64,000 nucleotides of DNA from Ancylobacter sp. IITR112 (lineage in GTDB: Bacteria > Pseudomonadota > Alphaproteobacteria > Rhizobiales > Xanthobacteraceae), in NCBI RefSeq assembly GCF_041415945.1, contig NZ_JBGCUS010000001.1, positions 3,938,501 to 4,002,500 on the forward strand. The letters run 5' to 3'. The notes beneath the pieces were generated by a model that searched no databases, was not told the origin of the DNA, and worked only from the letters and a program-made list of their open reading frames with translations. Below are positions 43,569 through 54,750 of the stretch, piece after piece (position 1 is the stretch's first letter; the number at the start of each line of letters is the position of its first letter). The translations under genes and the position numbers were made by a program.

Positions 43569-45161
43569 CTAGGCGTGTAACGTTCGCAGGCGCAGCATGA
43601 GCGCCCCGCAGAAGCAGCCGAAAAGCAGCAACCACGATATCACTCTGCCATGGGTGGCATAAGGGGTAGCCGACAAGGCTTGCGGGAGGCTGTCGTCGAT
43701 GACTCCCCGCACACCCAGGGGTAGAAGCGCGCGGATCCGTCCCAGCGGATCCACCACGGCGGAAATACCGTTATTGGTCACCCGCACCAGCGGCAGCCCC
43801 TGTTCGATCGCCCTGAGGCGCGACTGTTCGAAATGCTGGTAGGGGCCGGGGGTCAGGCCGAACCAGGCGTCATTGGACAGGTTGAGCAGAAAGCCCGGCC
43901 GCTCGCCGCCGCCGGACCCTGACGCGGGCATCACCTCATCGGGAAAGATCGCCTCATAGCAGATCAGTGGCACCGAATCGGGCAGGCCGGGAATGGCGAG
44001 CAGCCGGCGCTCCTGCGCCGCGGCGAAGCCCCCGCGCACGCGGGTCAGCGCCTCCAGGCCCAGCGCTTCCAGCGTTTCCTGAAACGGCAGATATTCGCCA
44101 AACGGAACGAGGTGCACCTTGTCGGCATAGCCGCGAATCGTCCCGTTGGAATCGATCACCCTCACGCTGTTGAACACGTCCGGGCGTTCGCGGCCGGGCA
44201 CCGCCTGGTAACGCGCCGCGCCAGTGATCAGCGTCGTGCCATGCGGCAGCATCGCGACGATGCGCGCCAGCGCTTCCGGCTCGCGCTCGAGGAAGAAGGG
44301 AAAGGCCGATTCCGGCCAGAACAGATGGGTGACGCCGGTGAGTCCGCCCTGGCTTTCGCTGGTGGCGAGGTACAGGTCCATAACCGTGCGGCGGGCGTCG
44401 TAGCGGAATTTCTGGTCCTGCGGCAGGTCCGGCTGCATCAGCCGCAGCCGCACGCCGGGCACGGTGCCGATTTCGGTGGTGGCGAGCCGCCACTGGCCGC
44501 CGGCCCACAGCGCCGCCAGCAGCGCCACGGCGAGGGCGAGCGGCAATTGGCGGGCGCGGGATGTCCCCTGCGCGGAGAACAGGGCCGCCGGGCTGGCGAG
44601 GCAGGCAAGCGTCAGCAGGCAGAGCCCGACCAGCCCGACGACGGACGCGATCTGCGCAAAGCGCAGATCGGTCGCCAGGCCATAGCCGAAATCGTTCCAG
44701 GGAAAGCCGGTGAGCAAAGCGCCGCGCGCGATCTCCGCCAGGGTCAGGGCGGCGGCGAAGGCGAGAATGCGCCCCGGCCCCGGCGTCCACAGCAGGCGCG
44801 CCAGCACGCAGCCAAGCCCGGTATAAAGCGCGAGATAGGCCGGCAGCCCCAGCACCGCGAAGGGCATCAGCCACAGGAAGGTATCGGCCTGAACAAGAAA
44901 GGCCTCGCCTATCCACCACAGCCCGGCGACGAAATAGCCGAGGCCGAACAGCCACCCGGCGAGGAAGCTCGCCCGCAGCGCCGGGCGCAGGGGCAGGGCT
45001 GCGGTGGCGTCGAGCAGGAACACCAGCACCGGCAGGGTCAGCGCCAGCACCGGCCACAGCCCGAAGGGCGGCATGGCGAGGGCGGACAGACCGCCGGCGA
45101 CCAGCGCGGCCAGCGCGCGCCAGCGGGCCGGCGCCGCTTGCAGACGAGCCGGGGTCAGCAT
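43569..45161 (-). CDS. lnt: Apolipoprotein N-acyltransferase
   Basis: A 530-residue inner-membrane enzyme that adds the third acyl chain to lipoproteins. Several N-terminal spans precede the nitrilase domain, whose catalytic Glu, Lys and Cys are seen in FWPESAFPFF, KVHLVPFGEYLPF and LICYEAIFPDE. A final span closes the protein. It is the last gene of the phoH-ybeY-corC-lnt run, the same order as in E. coli. Confidence 0.95.
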   Translation of the reverse strand: MLTPARLQAAPARWRALAALVAGGLSALAMPPFGLWPVLALTLPVLVFLLDATAALPLRPALRASFLAGWLFGLGYFVAGLWWIGEAFLVQADTFLWLMPFAVLGLPAYLALYTGLGCVLARLLWTPGPGRILAFAAALTLAEIARGALLTGFPWNDFGYGLATDLRFAQIASVVGLVGLCLLTLACLASPAALFSAQGTSRARQLPLALAVALLAALWAGGQWRLATTEIGTVPGVRLRLMQPDLPQDQKFRYDARRTVMDLYLATSESQGGLTGVTHLFWPESAFPFFLEREPEALARIVAMLPHGTTLITGAARYQAVPGRERPDVFNSVRVIDSNGTIRGYADKVHLVPFGEYLPFQETLEALGLEALTRVRGGFAAAQERRLLAIPGLPDSVPLICYEAIFPDEVMPASGSGGGERPGFLLNLSNDAWFGLTPGPYQHFEQSRLRAIEQGLPLVRVTNNGISAVVDPLGRIRALLPLGVRGVIDDSLPQALSATPYATHGRVISWLLLFGCFCGALMLRLRTLHA

Positions 45162-45200
45162 GGGCCGCTGGCCGTCCGGGCCGCCGAGCCGGCCGTCATC

Positions 45201-46442
45201 TCACGCCGCATCGGTGCCGCGGGTCGTGTCGTGGCGCATGCTCTCGCCTGTCTGCTGGGCCGGCGGCGGCAGCGCGCGCGCCTTGGTGGCGGTGGCGTCG
45301 CTCCCGGCCGGGCGGGCGTCGGCCCCGGCCTCGCCCCGGCTTGACGAGAGGCGCAGGCGCTTCACCCGGCGGGGATCGGCATCGAGAACCTCGATCTCGA
45401 AATCGCCCGGGCCGGAGACGATCTCGCCGCGCACCGGCACCCGGCCGGCCAGGGTGACGAGCAGGCCGCCGAGCGTGTCGACTTCCTCCGCTTCCTCGCC
45501 GAGGGCGAAGGCGGGGTCGACCATGTCAGCCACGTCTTCGAGGCTGGCGCGGGCATCGGCGATGAAGCTGCCATCGGCCTGGCGGGCGATGGTCGGTGTC
45601 TCGTCCTCGTCGTGCTCGTCCTCGATGTCGCCGACGATCTCCTCGACCAGGTCTTCCATCGAGACGATGCCGTCGGTCCCGCCATATTCGTCGATGACGA
45701 GGGCGAGATGGATGCGGCTCGCCTGCATGCTGGCGAGCAGTTCGATCGACGGCATGGAGGGCGGCACGAACAGCAGGCGGCGGATCAGCTTGGCGCCGCT
45801 GAGCGAATTGGAGAGGTCGATGGCCTTGAGGTTGAACGCCGGGCGCGGGGCCTTGCCTGCGCTGTCCGGCGCCTCCGCCGCGCCCTCGCGCGCGCCGCGC
45901 GCCGCCTCGCCGCGGGAGGCGGCGGCACGCGGAGTCATGGCGCGCTGGGTCAGATAGGTCACGAGATCGCGGATATGGACCATGCCGACGGGATCGTCGA
46001 GCGTGTCGTCATAGACGACCAGACGCGAATGGCCGGCCTCGGCGAAGACGGCGAGCAGCTCGCCGAGCGAAATATCCTTTTGCACGGCGACAATGTCCGC
46101 GCGCGGCACCATGAGGTCGCCGATCCGCAATTCGCGCAGTTCGAGGATGCTCTTGAGCATCGTCCGCTCGGTGGCGGTCAGGTCGGTACCGGGTTCGCCG
46201 CCCGCCGCCGCCAGGATGCCGGCGAGGTCGGCGCGCAGCGAGCCGGTGGAGCGCCGGCCGCCGATGAGGTGGCGCAGACGGCCAAGGAAGCCGGCGCGAG
46301 GCTCGCTGGAGCCTCCGCCGGCCCTGCTTCGCTGGCCGACGCTGGTGGCGTTGCCGCTGGACGCGCCGTTGCCCACGGCGCCGCTACTTGGGCCCTCGCT
46401 GCCGGGGGAAGCGGAGGACGAACTCGGAAGAGGATCGGACAT
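45201..46442 (-). CDS. CorC/HlyC-type CBS-domain protein
   Basis: A 413-residue cytoplasmic protein without the DUF21 membrane part. A Ser/Gly-rich N-terminus leads to a CBS pair (LRELRIGDLMVPRADIVAV, HIRDLVTYL) and a C-terminal CorC/HlyC domain containing VIDEYGGTDGIVSMEDLVEEIVGDI. Related proteins aid cobalt/magnesium handling or are called hemolysin-like; real haemolysis is not implied. An Ala/Gly/Glu insert sits between the CBS repeats. Confidence 0.9.
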   Translation of the reverse strand: MSDPLPSSSSASPGSEGPSSGAVGNGASSGNATSVGQRSRAGGGSSEPRAGFLGRLRHLIGGRRSTGSLRADLAGILAAAGGEPGTDLTATERTMLKSILELRELRIGDLMVPRADIVAVQKDISLGELLAVFAEAGHSRLVVYDDTLDDPVGMVHIRDLVTYLTQRAMTPRAAASRGEAARGAREGAAEAPDSAGKAPRPAFNLKAIDLSNSLSGAKLIRRLLFVPPSMPSIELLASMQASRIHLALVIDEYGGTDGIVSMEDLVEEIVGDIEDEHDEDETPTIARQADGSFIADARASLEDVADMVDPAFALGEEAEEVDTLGGLLVTLAGRVPVRGEIVSGPGDFEIEVLDADPRRVKRLRLSSSRGEAGADARPAGSDATATKARALPPPAQQTGESMRHDTTRGTDAA

Positions 46443-46464
46443 TGGCCTTGTTCAGTTGATTCGG

Positions 46465-46988
46465 TCAGGGGTGAACGGGTTCGGTCTCGGCATAGGGATC
46501 GGCGATGGCGAGTGTCGCGAGCACACGGCGCTCCATCGCCTCCATCTCCTCGGCCTCGTCCGCACCCTCGTGATCATAGCCGAGCAGATGCAGCGTACCA
46601 TGGACGACGAGATGCGCGAGATGGTCGGCGAGCGGCTTGCCCTCGGCCTCCGCTTCGCGCGCCAGCGTCTCATAGGCGATCGCAACATCGCCGAGATGGG
46701 GATCGCCGCCCGCCCGTGCCACCTCGGGCGTGGGAAAAGAGAGAACGTTGGTGGCGTAATCCTTGCCCCGCCAATCGCGGTTGAGGGCGCGGATGGTGGC
46801 GTCGTCGGTCAGCTTTACCGCCATCTCGGCGCCGGCGAGGTCGATCTCATATTCGGTCAGGGCGCCGGCGCAGGCGGCGTTCACCGCCCGCACCACCAGC
46901 GCCTCGGCTTCGGCCAGCGTCGCCCAGGGGCCGGCATCCATGAGCACGTCGACCTCGACCAGCGGCGCCGTACTGTCCCCCGCGTCGT

Positions 46989-46992
<4 letters not shown>
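46465..46992 (-). CDS. ybeY: rRNA maturation endonuclease YbeY
   Basis: A 175-residue metalloprotein that matures 16S rRNA and assists ribosome quality control. The zinc site is the complete HGTLHLLGYDH motif. WRGKDYATNVLSFP is the second family signature. Its start overlaps the phoH stop by 4 bp, so PhoH and YbeY are coupled, and corC follows after 22 bp. Confidence 0.96.
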
Positions 46993-48113
<1,121 letters not shown>

Positions 48114-48115
48114 GC

Positions 48116-49540
48116 CTACGCCTCCAGCTTTTCGCTCTGCCCGATGAAACGCGATTCGCGCGCCGGCCGTTCAGTGAAAAATTCGCCGCCGCATATGTCG
48201 CCCGAAAGACTCTTGGTGCTGACCTCGCGCACCTCGACCTGCGCCAGCGTGCCGATGGCCTCCGGGGGAGCCTCGACCACGACGGACTGCAGATAGGGCG
48301 AGCGGCCGATGAGCTGGCCGGGGAAGCGGCCGGGCTTTTCCAGCAATATGTCGAAGCGCCGTCCCCGGCAGGCGGCATCGAACGCTGCCTTCTGCCGGTC
48401 GAGCAGCGCCTGAAGCGCATGGATGCGCTCGGATTTCGCTGCCTCCGGCACCTGTTCGCCCATGCCCGCCGCCGGCGTGCCGGGGCGCGGGGAATATTTG
48501 AACGAGAAGGCCGAGGCGAAGCCGACGCGCTCCACCAGATCCATCGTCTCCATGAAATCGGCCTCGGTCTCGCCGGGGAAGCCGACGATGAAATCCGAGG
48601 AGAAGGCGATGTCCGGCCGCGCCGCGCGCACGCGGGCGACGATGTCGAAAAACAGTTCGCGGTCGTGCTTGCGGTTCATCGCCGCCAGCACCCGGTTGGA
48701 GCCGGACTGAACGGGAAGGTGCAGATAGGGCATCAGCGCAGGAATTTCGCGATGGGCGGCGATCAGCTCGTCATCCATGTCGCGCGGGTGGCTGGTGGTG
48801 TAGCGCACGCGGGCGATGCCCGGCACCTCGGCGATGCGGCGCACCAGCTCGGGCAGGTTCGCCGTGCGGCCGGCGGCGTCGGCGCCGTGATAGGCGTTGA
48901 CGTTCTGGCCGATCAGCGTCACCTCGCGCACCCCGGCCTCGGCGAGGCGGATCACCTCGTCGAGAATTTTGGGGAGCGGGCGCGAGACTTCCGCCCCGCG
49001 CGTATAGGGCACGACGCAGAAGGTGCAGAATTTGTCGCAGCCTTCCTGCACGGTCACAAAAGCGGCGGGGCCGCGCTTGGCGATCGCCGCCTTGGTCGGC
49101 GGGGGCAGGAAGTCGAACTTGTCCTCGACCGGGAATTCGGTTTCGACAATGCCGGCGCGCCGGTTATGGCCGCGCCGCTGCGCGTCGGCCAGCAGTTCGG
49201 GCAGCTTATGGTAGCTTTGCGGACCGACGACGAGGTCGACGCCCCGGGCGCGCTTGAGGATTTCCCCGCCTTCCGCCTGCGCGACGCAGCCGGCGACCGC
49301 CACCATCTGCCGGCGGCCAGCCTCTTCCTGCGCCTTCTTCAGCCGGCCGAGTTCGGAATAGACCTTCTCGGCCGCCTTCTCGCGGATATGGCAGGTGTTG
49401 AGGATGACGAGATCGGCATCGTCCGGGCTGTCGGTTTCGACATAACCCTCTTTGGCCAGCGTGTCCGTCATGCGCTGGGCGTCATAGACGTTCATCTGGC
49501 AGCCGAAGGAGCGGACGTAGAGCTTGCGCGTATCACTCAT
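48116..49540 (-). CDS. miaB: tRNA-2-methylthio-N6-dimethylallyladenosine synthase
   Basis: A 474-residue radical-SAM methylthiotransferase that modifies A37 of tRNA. The N-terminal UPF0004 domain has the auxiliary cluster cysteines (SFGCQMN, NTCHIRE, VAGCVAQ); the radical-SAM cluster motif is [16 protein letters not shown]; a TRAM domain closes the protein. ATG 49540 (MSDTRKLYV) is the family start. The 261-bp gap to the acyltransferase gene holds no evident gene. YgfZ, encoded at 31535, is a known helper of such enzymes. Confidence 0.96.
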   Translation of the reverse strand: MSDTRKLYVRSFGCQMNVYDAQRMTDTLAKEGYVETDSPDDADLVILNTCHIREKAAEKVYSELGRLKKAQEEAGRRQMVAVAGCVAQAEGGEILKRARGVDLVVGPQSYHKLPELLADAQRRGHNRRAGIVETEFPVEDKFDFLPPPTKAAIAKRGPAAFVTVQEGCDKFCTFCVVPYTRGAEVSRPLPKILDEVIRLAEAGVREVTLIGQNVNAYHGADAAGRTANLPELVRRIAEVPGIARVRYTTSHPRDMDDELIAAHREIPALMPYLHLPVQSGSNRVLAAMNRKHDRELFFDIVARVRAARPDIAFSSDFIVGFPGETEADFMETMDLVERVGFASAFSFKYSPRPGTPAAGMGEQVPEAAKSERIHALQALLDRQKAAFDAACRGRRFDILLEKPGRFPGQLIGRSPYLQSVVVEAPPEAIGTLAQVEVREVSTKSLSGDICGGEFFTERPARESRFIGQSEKLEA

Positions 49541-49801
49541 TGCGTGTCGATCGACCCGTGCCGCCCGCCCGTGAGGCGGCTCGCGGCGTCTTGCGTTGGA
49601 ATGCCGAGGGCGCGGTGGGCGCGTTCCCGCAAGGCGCCCTCGTTCCTCGCCGCTCGTTCCCACCTCGGTCGACTGCAGGTCGAGATCGTCCACGTCTCCG
49701 CGATTGACGCCTATGCCACCTGTGTAGCGGGATTTGCGCGAAAAGGAAATGTGCGGGAGCGATGGCGGCGGGGCCGGCAGGGCGAATTTGCGCGGTTTTC
49801 C

Positions 49802-50575
49802 TCAGCCGTGGCGCCCGTTCAGCGCCTGCGCCAGCAGGGAGCGCACCGCGCGCTCGGCCTCCTGCGCCGCCGCCTTGCGGCTGGCCGCCGCCAGAGGGGC
49901 GCCGAAGCGCAGCTCCACCTCGACGCCGCCACGCCGCAGCACCTGCATCAAATGCGGCGCGAGGTCCATGTCGCCATACCAGGCCAGATGCGGGCGCCCG
50001 GCACGGCCGACCGGCAGGCCGGAAAGGCCGACATAGGCGATGGCGAGCGGCTGGATGCTGGCGGCCGCGCCTTCCTCCTCGCCCATGCCCTGGCGGGCGG
50101 CGCCGATCAGCGCCGAGCGGAAGGGCAGCACCCGGTTGCCGTCGCTCGACGTGCCCTCGGCGAACAGCACCACCGGGTCGCCATCGTTCATCCGTGCCGC
50201 CATTTCCCCCGCCACCCGCCCCGTCGCCGTTCGCGAGGTGCGGTCGACGAAGATGGTGCGCTGGAGCTTCGCCAAGAGGCCGATGCCGGGCCAGCGCGCC
50301 ACTTCGCTCTTGGCGACGAAGCACAGCGGCAGGCGCGCGCCGAGAACGGGAATGTCGAGCCAGGACACATGGTTGGCGACGATGAGCAGCGGCCGCGCGG
50401 GCGCCGGCGCGCCGACCACCCGCACCCGCACGCCGATGAGCGCCAGCACGAGGCGGTGATAGAGCACGGGAATCGTTCGCCGCGTCGGCAGGCCGAGCGT
50501 CACCGACAGCCATTGCAGCGGAAGGCCGATAAGCGTGACGAGCACGACCGGCACGATCACCAGCCACGCCCGCAC
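49802..50575 (-). CDS. Lysophospholipid acyltransferase (PlsC-like), GTG start
   Basis: A 257-residue acyltransferase with an N-terminal span (VRAWLVIVPVVLV...). The catalytic NHVSWLD (HX4D) and the FAEGTSSDG motif are present, as in 1-acylglycerol-3-phosphate acyltransferases. GTG 50575 is preceded by AAGGA 8 nt upstream and lies 4 bp after the regulator's stop, which decides the start. It probably makes phosphatidic acid or remodels phospholipid or ornithine lipid; the exact acceptor is not seen. Confidence 0.9.
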   Translation of the reverse strand: MRAWLVIVPVVLVTLIGLPLQWLSVTLGLPTRRTIPVLYHRLVLALIGVRVRVVGAPAPARPLLIVANHVSWLDIPVLGARLPLCFVAKSEVARWPGIGLLAKLQRTIFVDRTSRTATGRVAGEMAARMNDGDPVVLFAEGTSSDGNRVLPFRSALIGAARQGMGEEEGAAASIQPLAIAYVGLSGLPVGRAGRPHLAWYGDMDLAPHLMQVLRRGGVEVELRFGAPLAAASRKAAAQEAERAVRSLLAQALNGRHG

Positions 50576-50579
50576 GCTG

Positions 50580-51008
50580 TCAGTCCTTCTTGGGGTCGAG
50601 CGGCACGCCGTAGAGCTCCAGCCGGTGGCCGACGAGGCGATAGCCGAGCTTGCGGGCGATTTCTTCCTGCAGATGCTCGATTTCCTCGGAGCGGAACTCC
50701 ACCACCGTGCCATTGCGCAGGTCGATGAGGTGATCGTGGTGCTCGTCCGGCACCGGCTCATAACGCGAGCGGCCGTCGCGGAAATCGTGGCGGGCGATGA
50801 TGCCGGCATCCTCGAACAGCTTCACCGTGCGGTAGACGGTGGAGATCGAGATGCGGTCGTCGACGGCGACGGCACGCCGGTGCAGTTCCTCCACGTCGGG
50901 ATGGTCCTGCGCATCGGCGATGATGCGGGCGATCACCCGGCGCTGGTCGGTCATCCGCAGGCCCAGCGTGACGCAGGCTTCCTCGATCGCGGTCGGCTTG
51001 TCGTTCAT
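50580..51008 (-). CDS. Fur-family metalloregulator (Fur/Mur)
   Basis: A 142-residue winged-helix repressor. SISTVYRTVKLFEDAG is the DNA-recognition helix, and HDFRDGRSRYEPVPDEHHDHLI the metal and hinge region. The CxxC structural zinc pair of many Fur proteins is absent. In rhizobia the copy in this location, between rimI and plsC, is usually Mur, which senses manganese. ATG 51008 begins MNDKPTAIEEA, as expected. Confidence 0.92.
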   Translation of the reverse strand: MNDKPTAIEEACVTLGLRMTDQRRVIARIIADAQDHPDVEELHRRAVAVDDRISISTVYRTVKLFEDAGIIARHDFRDGRSRYEPVPDEHHDHLIDLRNGTVVEFRSEEIEHLQEEIARKLGYRLVGHRLELYGVPLDPKKD

Positions 51009-51149
51009 TCCTCGGCCTGCTTCCTTCAGCCCGCTGCGCCCGGCCCATTCCGCCCGCCCCGCCTTATGGCGCAGCGGGGCCGGCAAGGGCAATGGTTTCT
51101 CTGGGGCAATGGCTTCTCTGCGGCAATGGCGTCTTGAGGGCAACGCCGC

Positions 51150-51653
51150 CTAGGCGATGTCGCGCCGCATGGTCAGCGCCGCGACCGGAGCGCCGGCCGC
51201 GTCGCGATAATAGCCCGGGCGGCGACCAATCTCACGAAAGCCGGTGCGGGCATAGAGCCTGAGCGCGGCGGCGTTGCCGTCCTCGACTTCGAGGAACACG
51301 GTACGGTAGCCCTCCGCCGCCAGCGCGCCAAAGGCGGCCTCCACCAGCCGGTGGCCGAGGCCGGCGCCGCGCCGGCGCGCCTCGACCGCGACGGAGAGGA
51401 TTTCCATCTCCGGTGCCACCCCGCTCAGAAGAATGAAGCCCACCACGGCACCGTCGGGCCCGTCGGTGGCCACCAGTCCGCGCGTCAGCCGATTGGCGAT
51501 CAGCCGCTCGAATTCCGCCGCGTCCCAGCCGATGCGGAAGGATTGCGCGTGCAGCCGGGCCAGCGCCTCGGCATCGCCGGCCCGTATGGCGCGCAGCGAC
51601 GCCTCGCGCGGGCGCATCCGCGCCCAGTCGAGCCAGAGCGGCAGCCCGGTCAT
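51150..51653 (-). CDS. rimI: Ribosomal protein S18-alanine N-acetyltransferase
   Basis: A 167-residue GNAT enzyme. EILSVAVEARRRGAGLGHRL is motif A, and VFLEVEDGNAAALRLYARTGF the RimI signature. The family acetylates the N-terminus of ribosomal protein S18 or related targets. Its start overlaps the tsaB stop by 4 bp, the normal tsaB-rimI pair. Confidence 0.93.
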   Translation of the reverse strand: MTGLPLWLDWARMRPREASLRAIRAGDAEALARLHAQSFRIGWDAAEFERLIANRLTRGLVATDGPDGAVVGFILLSGVAPEMEILSVAVEARRRGAGLGHRLVEAAFGALAAEGYRTVFLEVEDGNAAALRLYARTGFREIGRRPGYYRDAAGAPVAALTMRRDIA

Positions 51654-52333
51654 CGCCGGGCGATCCGCCCGCCGGTCTGCGGCTTGGCATCGGCCTCGCG
51701 CAGATAAAGCGGCTTGGGCTCGGAGCGGGCCGGATCGGCGACGCTGGCGATGCGGGCGAGCCAGACCGGATCGGGCGTCGCGGTGGCGCGCACCTCCAGT
51801 GGCGGCTGGGCCCCGAGCGGCCAGGCATCGACCAGCAGGCCGGCGCCGGAGCCGACGAGGCGCACCGGGCCATTGGCGACCGAGCGCGCGGCATCCTTCG
51901 CCGCCATGGCACGCGGGCTCACCAGCACCCGGCCGGCGGGGCCGATCATCTGCAGATAGACATTGCCGTGGCGGGCGTCGATGGCGGCGGCGACCGGCAC
52001 CGCGTCGTCGCGCGCCAGGAGCGGCGCGGCGAGCACGGTCAGCGTCGGCAGGCCGAGCACCGGCTTGCCGGTGGCGAGGCCGAAGCCACGCGCTGCCGAC
52101 AGGCCCACCCGCAGGCCGGTGAAGCTCCCCGGGCCGACGGTGACGGCGAACAGGTCGATATCGCCAAAGGCCGTTCCGGCCGCGGCCATCACCCGCTCCA
52201 CCATCGGGATCAGCGATTCGGCGTGGCCGCGTGCCATGACGACATGTTCCACCGCCCGGGTCTCGTCGGTGCCCATGTCATGCACGGCGGCCGAACAGGC
52301 GTCGAGCGCGGTGTCGATGGCGAGAATCAGCAT
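51650..52333 (-). CDS. tsaB: tRNA threonylcarbamoyladenosine biosynthesis protein TsaB
   Basis: A 227-residue ASKHA-fold partner of TsaD, needed for t6A37 in ANN-decoding tRNAs. It begins MLILAIDTALDACSAAV and has DLFAVTVGPGSFTGLRVGLSAARG, both hallmarks of TsaB. The C-terminal half is short as usual. It is coupled to rimI. Confidence 0.95.
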   Translation of the reverse strand: MLILAIDTALDACSAAVHDMGTDETRAVEHVVMARGHAESLIPMVERVMAAAGTAFGDIDLFAVTVGPGSFTGLRVGLSAARGFGLATGKPVLGLPTLTVLAAPLLARDDAVPVAAAIDARHGNVYLQMIGPAGRVLVSPRAMAAKDAARSVANGPVRLVGSGAGLLVDAWPLGAQPPLEVRATATPDPVWLARIASVADPARSEPKPLYLREADAKPQTGGRIARR

Positions 52334-52422
52334 GGGTCAGAATCAGCAGGGTGGAACGCGGTCATCCACCCACCATGCACCTGCACGCGGCCCTATGGGA
52401 AGGGCACGGCCGCGCCGCAGGC

Positions 52423-52977
52423 TCAGACCGGGCGCACCTCGACCACATCGGGCACGAAGTGGCGAAGCAGGTTCTCGATACCGTTCTTCAGCGTCGCGGT
52501 GGAGGACGGGCAGCCGGCGCAGGAACCCTTCATGGCGAGGAACACCACGCCGTCCTTATAGCCGCGGAAGGTGATGTCGCCGCCATCATTGGCCACGGCC
52601 GGCCGCACGCGGGTGTCGATCAGCTCGCGGATGGTGTCGACCAGCCCGGCATCCTTGGCCTCGAAGAAGGCGTCGTCGGCGGTGTGGGCGTGGTCGTCCG
52701 GCAGGATCGGCTGGCCGGAGACGAAATGCTCCATGATGGCGCCGAGGATGGCGGGCTTGAGATGCGCCCACTCGCCCTGCGCCTTGGTGACGGTGACGAA
52801 ATCCGAGCCGAAGAACACGCCGGTGACGCCGGGCACCTCGAACAGGCGCACCGCCAGCGGCGAGCGGGCGGCCTCCTCGGCGTCGCGCGCCTCGAACGTG
52901 CCCTCGCCCAGCACGGAACGGCCGGGCAGGAACTTCAGCGTGGCGGGGTTGGGGGTGGTTTCGGTCTGGATGAACAT
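52423..52977 (-). CDS. NifU-family Fe-S carrier (Nfu)
   Basis: A 184-residue Fe-S cluster carrier. The Nfu N-domain opens with MFIQTETTPNPATLKFLPG, and the C-terminal NifU domain has the cluster-binding GSCAGCPSS. It should pass 4Fe-4S clusters to targets, MiaB being one candidate in this window. It lies between tsaB and a universal stress gene. Confidence 0.95.
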   Translation of the reverse strand: MFIQTETTPNPATLKFLPGRSVLGEGTFEARDAEEAARSPLAVRLFEVPGVTGVFFGSDFVTVTKAQGEWAHLKPAILGAIMEHFVSGQPILPDDHAHTADDAFFEAKDAGLVDTIRELIDTRVRPAVANDGGDITFRGYKDGVVFLAMKGSCAGCPSSTATLKNGIENLLRHFVPDVVEVRPV

Positions 52978-53084
52978 GGAAGTCTCCTTGCCAACCGGGG
53001 TTCAAGGCCACGGCGACGGGGGAATGTGCACTTTAGATAAGCTCTCACCGGCCCGAGGGGAAGGGTGCGCGATGTCCCGCCCGC

Positions 53085-53582
53085 TCACGCCAGCGCGTCG
53101 ATCTCGCCATCGGAGAGCGAGCCGGGCACCAGGGTGATCGGCACCGGCAGGCTCGCCCATAGGCCCTTGGCCAGCGAGGCGACCAGCGGCCCGGGCCCTT
53201 CCTTGCCGGTGCCGGCGGCGAGCACGAGAATGGCGATATCCTCGTCCTGCTCGATGACCGCGACGATTTGGTCGGCGACCGCGCCCTCGCGCACCACACG
53301 CTCGCTGTCGACGCCGGAAATGCCGTGCGCCCGGGCGGCGAGCAGATCGAGCCGGGCCTCGGCCTTGTCGGTCGCTTCCGCCCGCATCAGATCGGCGACG
53401 CCGAGCCACTGGCTCGGGGCCTCCTCCAGTTGCAGCACGGCGAGCAGCACCACCGCGCCGCCGGTCCGCGCCGCGCGCCGTGCCGCGTAATAGAGCGCAC
53501 GGTCGCATTCCGGCGTGTCGTCGGCGAGCACGAGGAACTTCCGGCGATGGCCGGGCTCATGGCTTTGGCGCCGGCGCGGCAT
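53085..53582 (-). CDS. Universal stress protein
   Basis: A 165-residue UspA-fold protein. KFLVLADDTPECDRALYYAARRA is the nucleotide-binding opening, and ILVLAAGTGKEGPGPLVASL the phosphate-loop segment, though the full GxxGS ATP motif is modified. Role in stress or signalling is by family only. It lies between trpS and the nfu gene, as in relatives. Confidence 0.88.
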   Translation of the reverse strand: MPRRRQSHEPGHRRKFLVLADDTPECDRALYYAARRAARTGGAVVLLAVLQLEEAPSQWLGVADLMRAEATDKAEARLDLLAARAHGISGVDSERVVREGAVADQIVAVIEQDEDIAILVLAAGTGKEGPGPLVASLAKGLWASLPVPITLVPGSLSDGEIDALA

Positions 53583-53617
53583 GGCTTCCCCCCGGGGGCG
53601 GTTCGATTGCCGGAAGG

Positions 53618-54649
53618 CTAGCGCACGAAGCCGACGATGTCGCGCACGCCCGTCATCGTCGCCTCCGCCAGCACGCGGGCGCGGGCGGCGCCGTCGCGCA
53701 GGATGGCGTCGATATGCTCCGGCGCGGCGACCAGGCGCTGCATCTCCGCGCCGATCGGCCCGAGCTTGGCCACTGCGAGGTCGACCAGCGCGCTCTTGAA
53801 GGTGGAGAACTGCCCGCCGCCGAACTGGGCGAGCACCTTCTCCTTCGGCATTTCCGCCAGCGCGGCATAGATGCCGACGAGGTTCTCCGCCTCCGGCCGC
53901 CCCTTCAGCCCCTCCGCCTCGGAGGGCAGCGGCTCGGGATCGGTCTTGGCCTTGCGGATCTTCGAGGCGATGAGATCGGCATCGTCGGTCAGGTTGATGC
54001 GCGAGAGATCGGACGGGTCCGACTTCGACATCTTCTTGGCGCCGTCGCGCAGGCTCATCACCCGCGCCGCCGGCCCGCCGATCAGCGGCTCGGGCAGCGG
54101 GAAGAAGCCCTCGCCCAGCCCGTTGGCGGCGATGGAGGGGCCGAAATCATTGTTGAATTTCTGCGCGATGTCGCGGGTCAGTTCCAGATGCTGCTTCTGG
54201 TCCTCGCCAACGGGCACATGGGTGGCGCGGTAGAGCAGGATGTCGGCGGCCATCAGGTTCGGATAGGCGTAGAGGCCCACCGAGGCGTTCTCGCGGTCCT
54301 TGCCGGCCTTTTCCTTGAACTGGGTCATGCGGTTGAGCCAGCCGAGGCGCGCCACGCAGTTGAACACCCAGGCGAGTTCGGCATGGCCGGAGACCTGGCT
54401 CTGGTTGAACACGATGTGCCGGGTCGGGTCGATGCCGGCGGCGAGGAAGGCGGCGGTGACCTCGCGGATCTGCCGCTTCAGGTCGGCCGGGTCCTGCCAC
54501 ACGGTGATCGCGTGCATGTCGACGACGCAATAGAGGCAGTCATGGCTGTCCTGCAGCGCCACGAAGCGCTGAATGGCGCCGAGATAATTGCCGAGATGCA
54601 GGTTTCCGGTCGGCTGGACGCCGGAAAACACGAGCGGCTTGAATTCCAT
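53618..54649 (-). CDS. trpS: Tryptophanyl-tRNA synthetase
   Basis: A 343-residue class I synthetase. [18 protein letters not shown] contains the HIGH-type motif (HLGN) and KKMSKS is the second signature. It charges tRNA-Trp. ATG 54649 ([10 protein letters not shown]) is the family start; AGGA lies upstream. murJ is next upstream, 101 bp away. Confidence 0.97.
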   Translation of the reverse strand: MEFKPLVFSGVQPTGNLHLGNYLGAIQRFVALQDSHDCLYCVVDMHAITVWQDPADLKRQIREVTAAFLAAGIDPTRHIVFNQSQVSGHAELAWVFNCVARLGWLNRMTQFKEKAGKDRENASVGLYAYPNLMAADILLYRATHVPVGEDQKQHLELTRDIAQKFNNDFGPSIAANGLGEGFFPLPEPLIGGPAARVMSLRDGAKKMSKSDPSDLSRINLTDDADLIASKIRKAKTDPEPLPSEAEGLKGRPEAENLVGIYAALAEMPKEKVLAQFGGGQFSTFKSALVDLAVAKLGPIGAEMQRLVAAPEHIDAILRDGAARARVLAEATMTGVRDIVGFVR

Positions 54650-54750
54650 GTCGGAACGTCCTGTGGTCTGCGCCCTGCCGTGCCGCGGGAATGCCCCCGG
54701 CGCGCGGGCGCTATGGCACGCATGACCTTCAGGGGCAAGCGGCAGACGCG

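Noticed and set aside
48419..50728. A 769-codon open frame on the plus strand
   Set aside because: It is antisense to miaB and the PlsC-like gene, whose catalytic motifs are intact on the minus strand.
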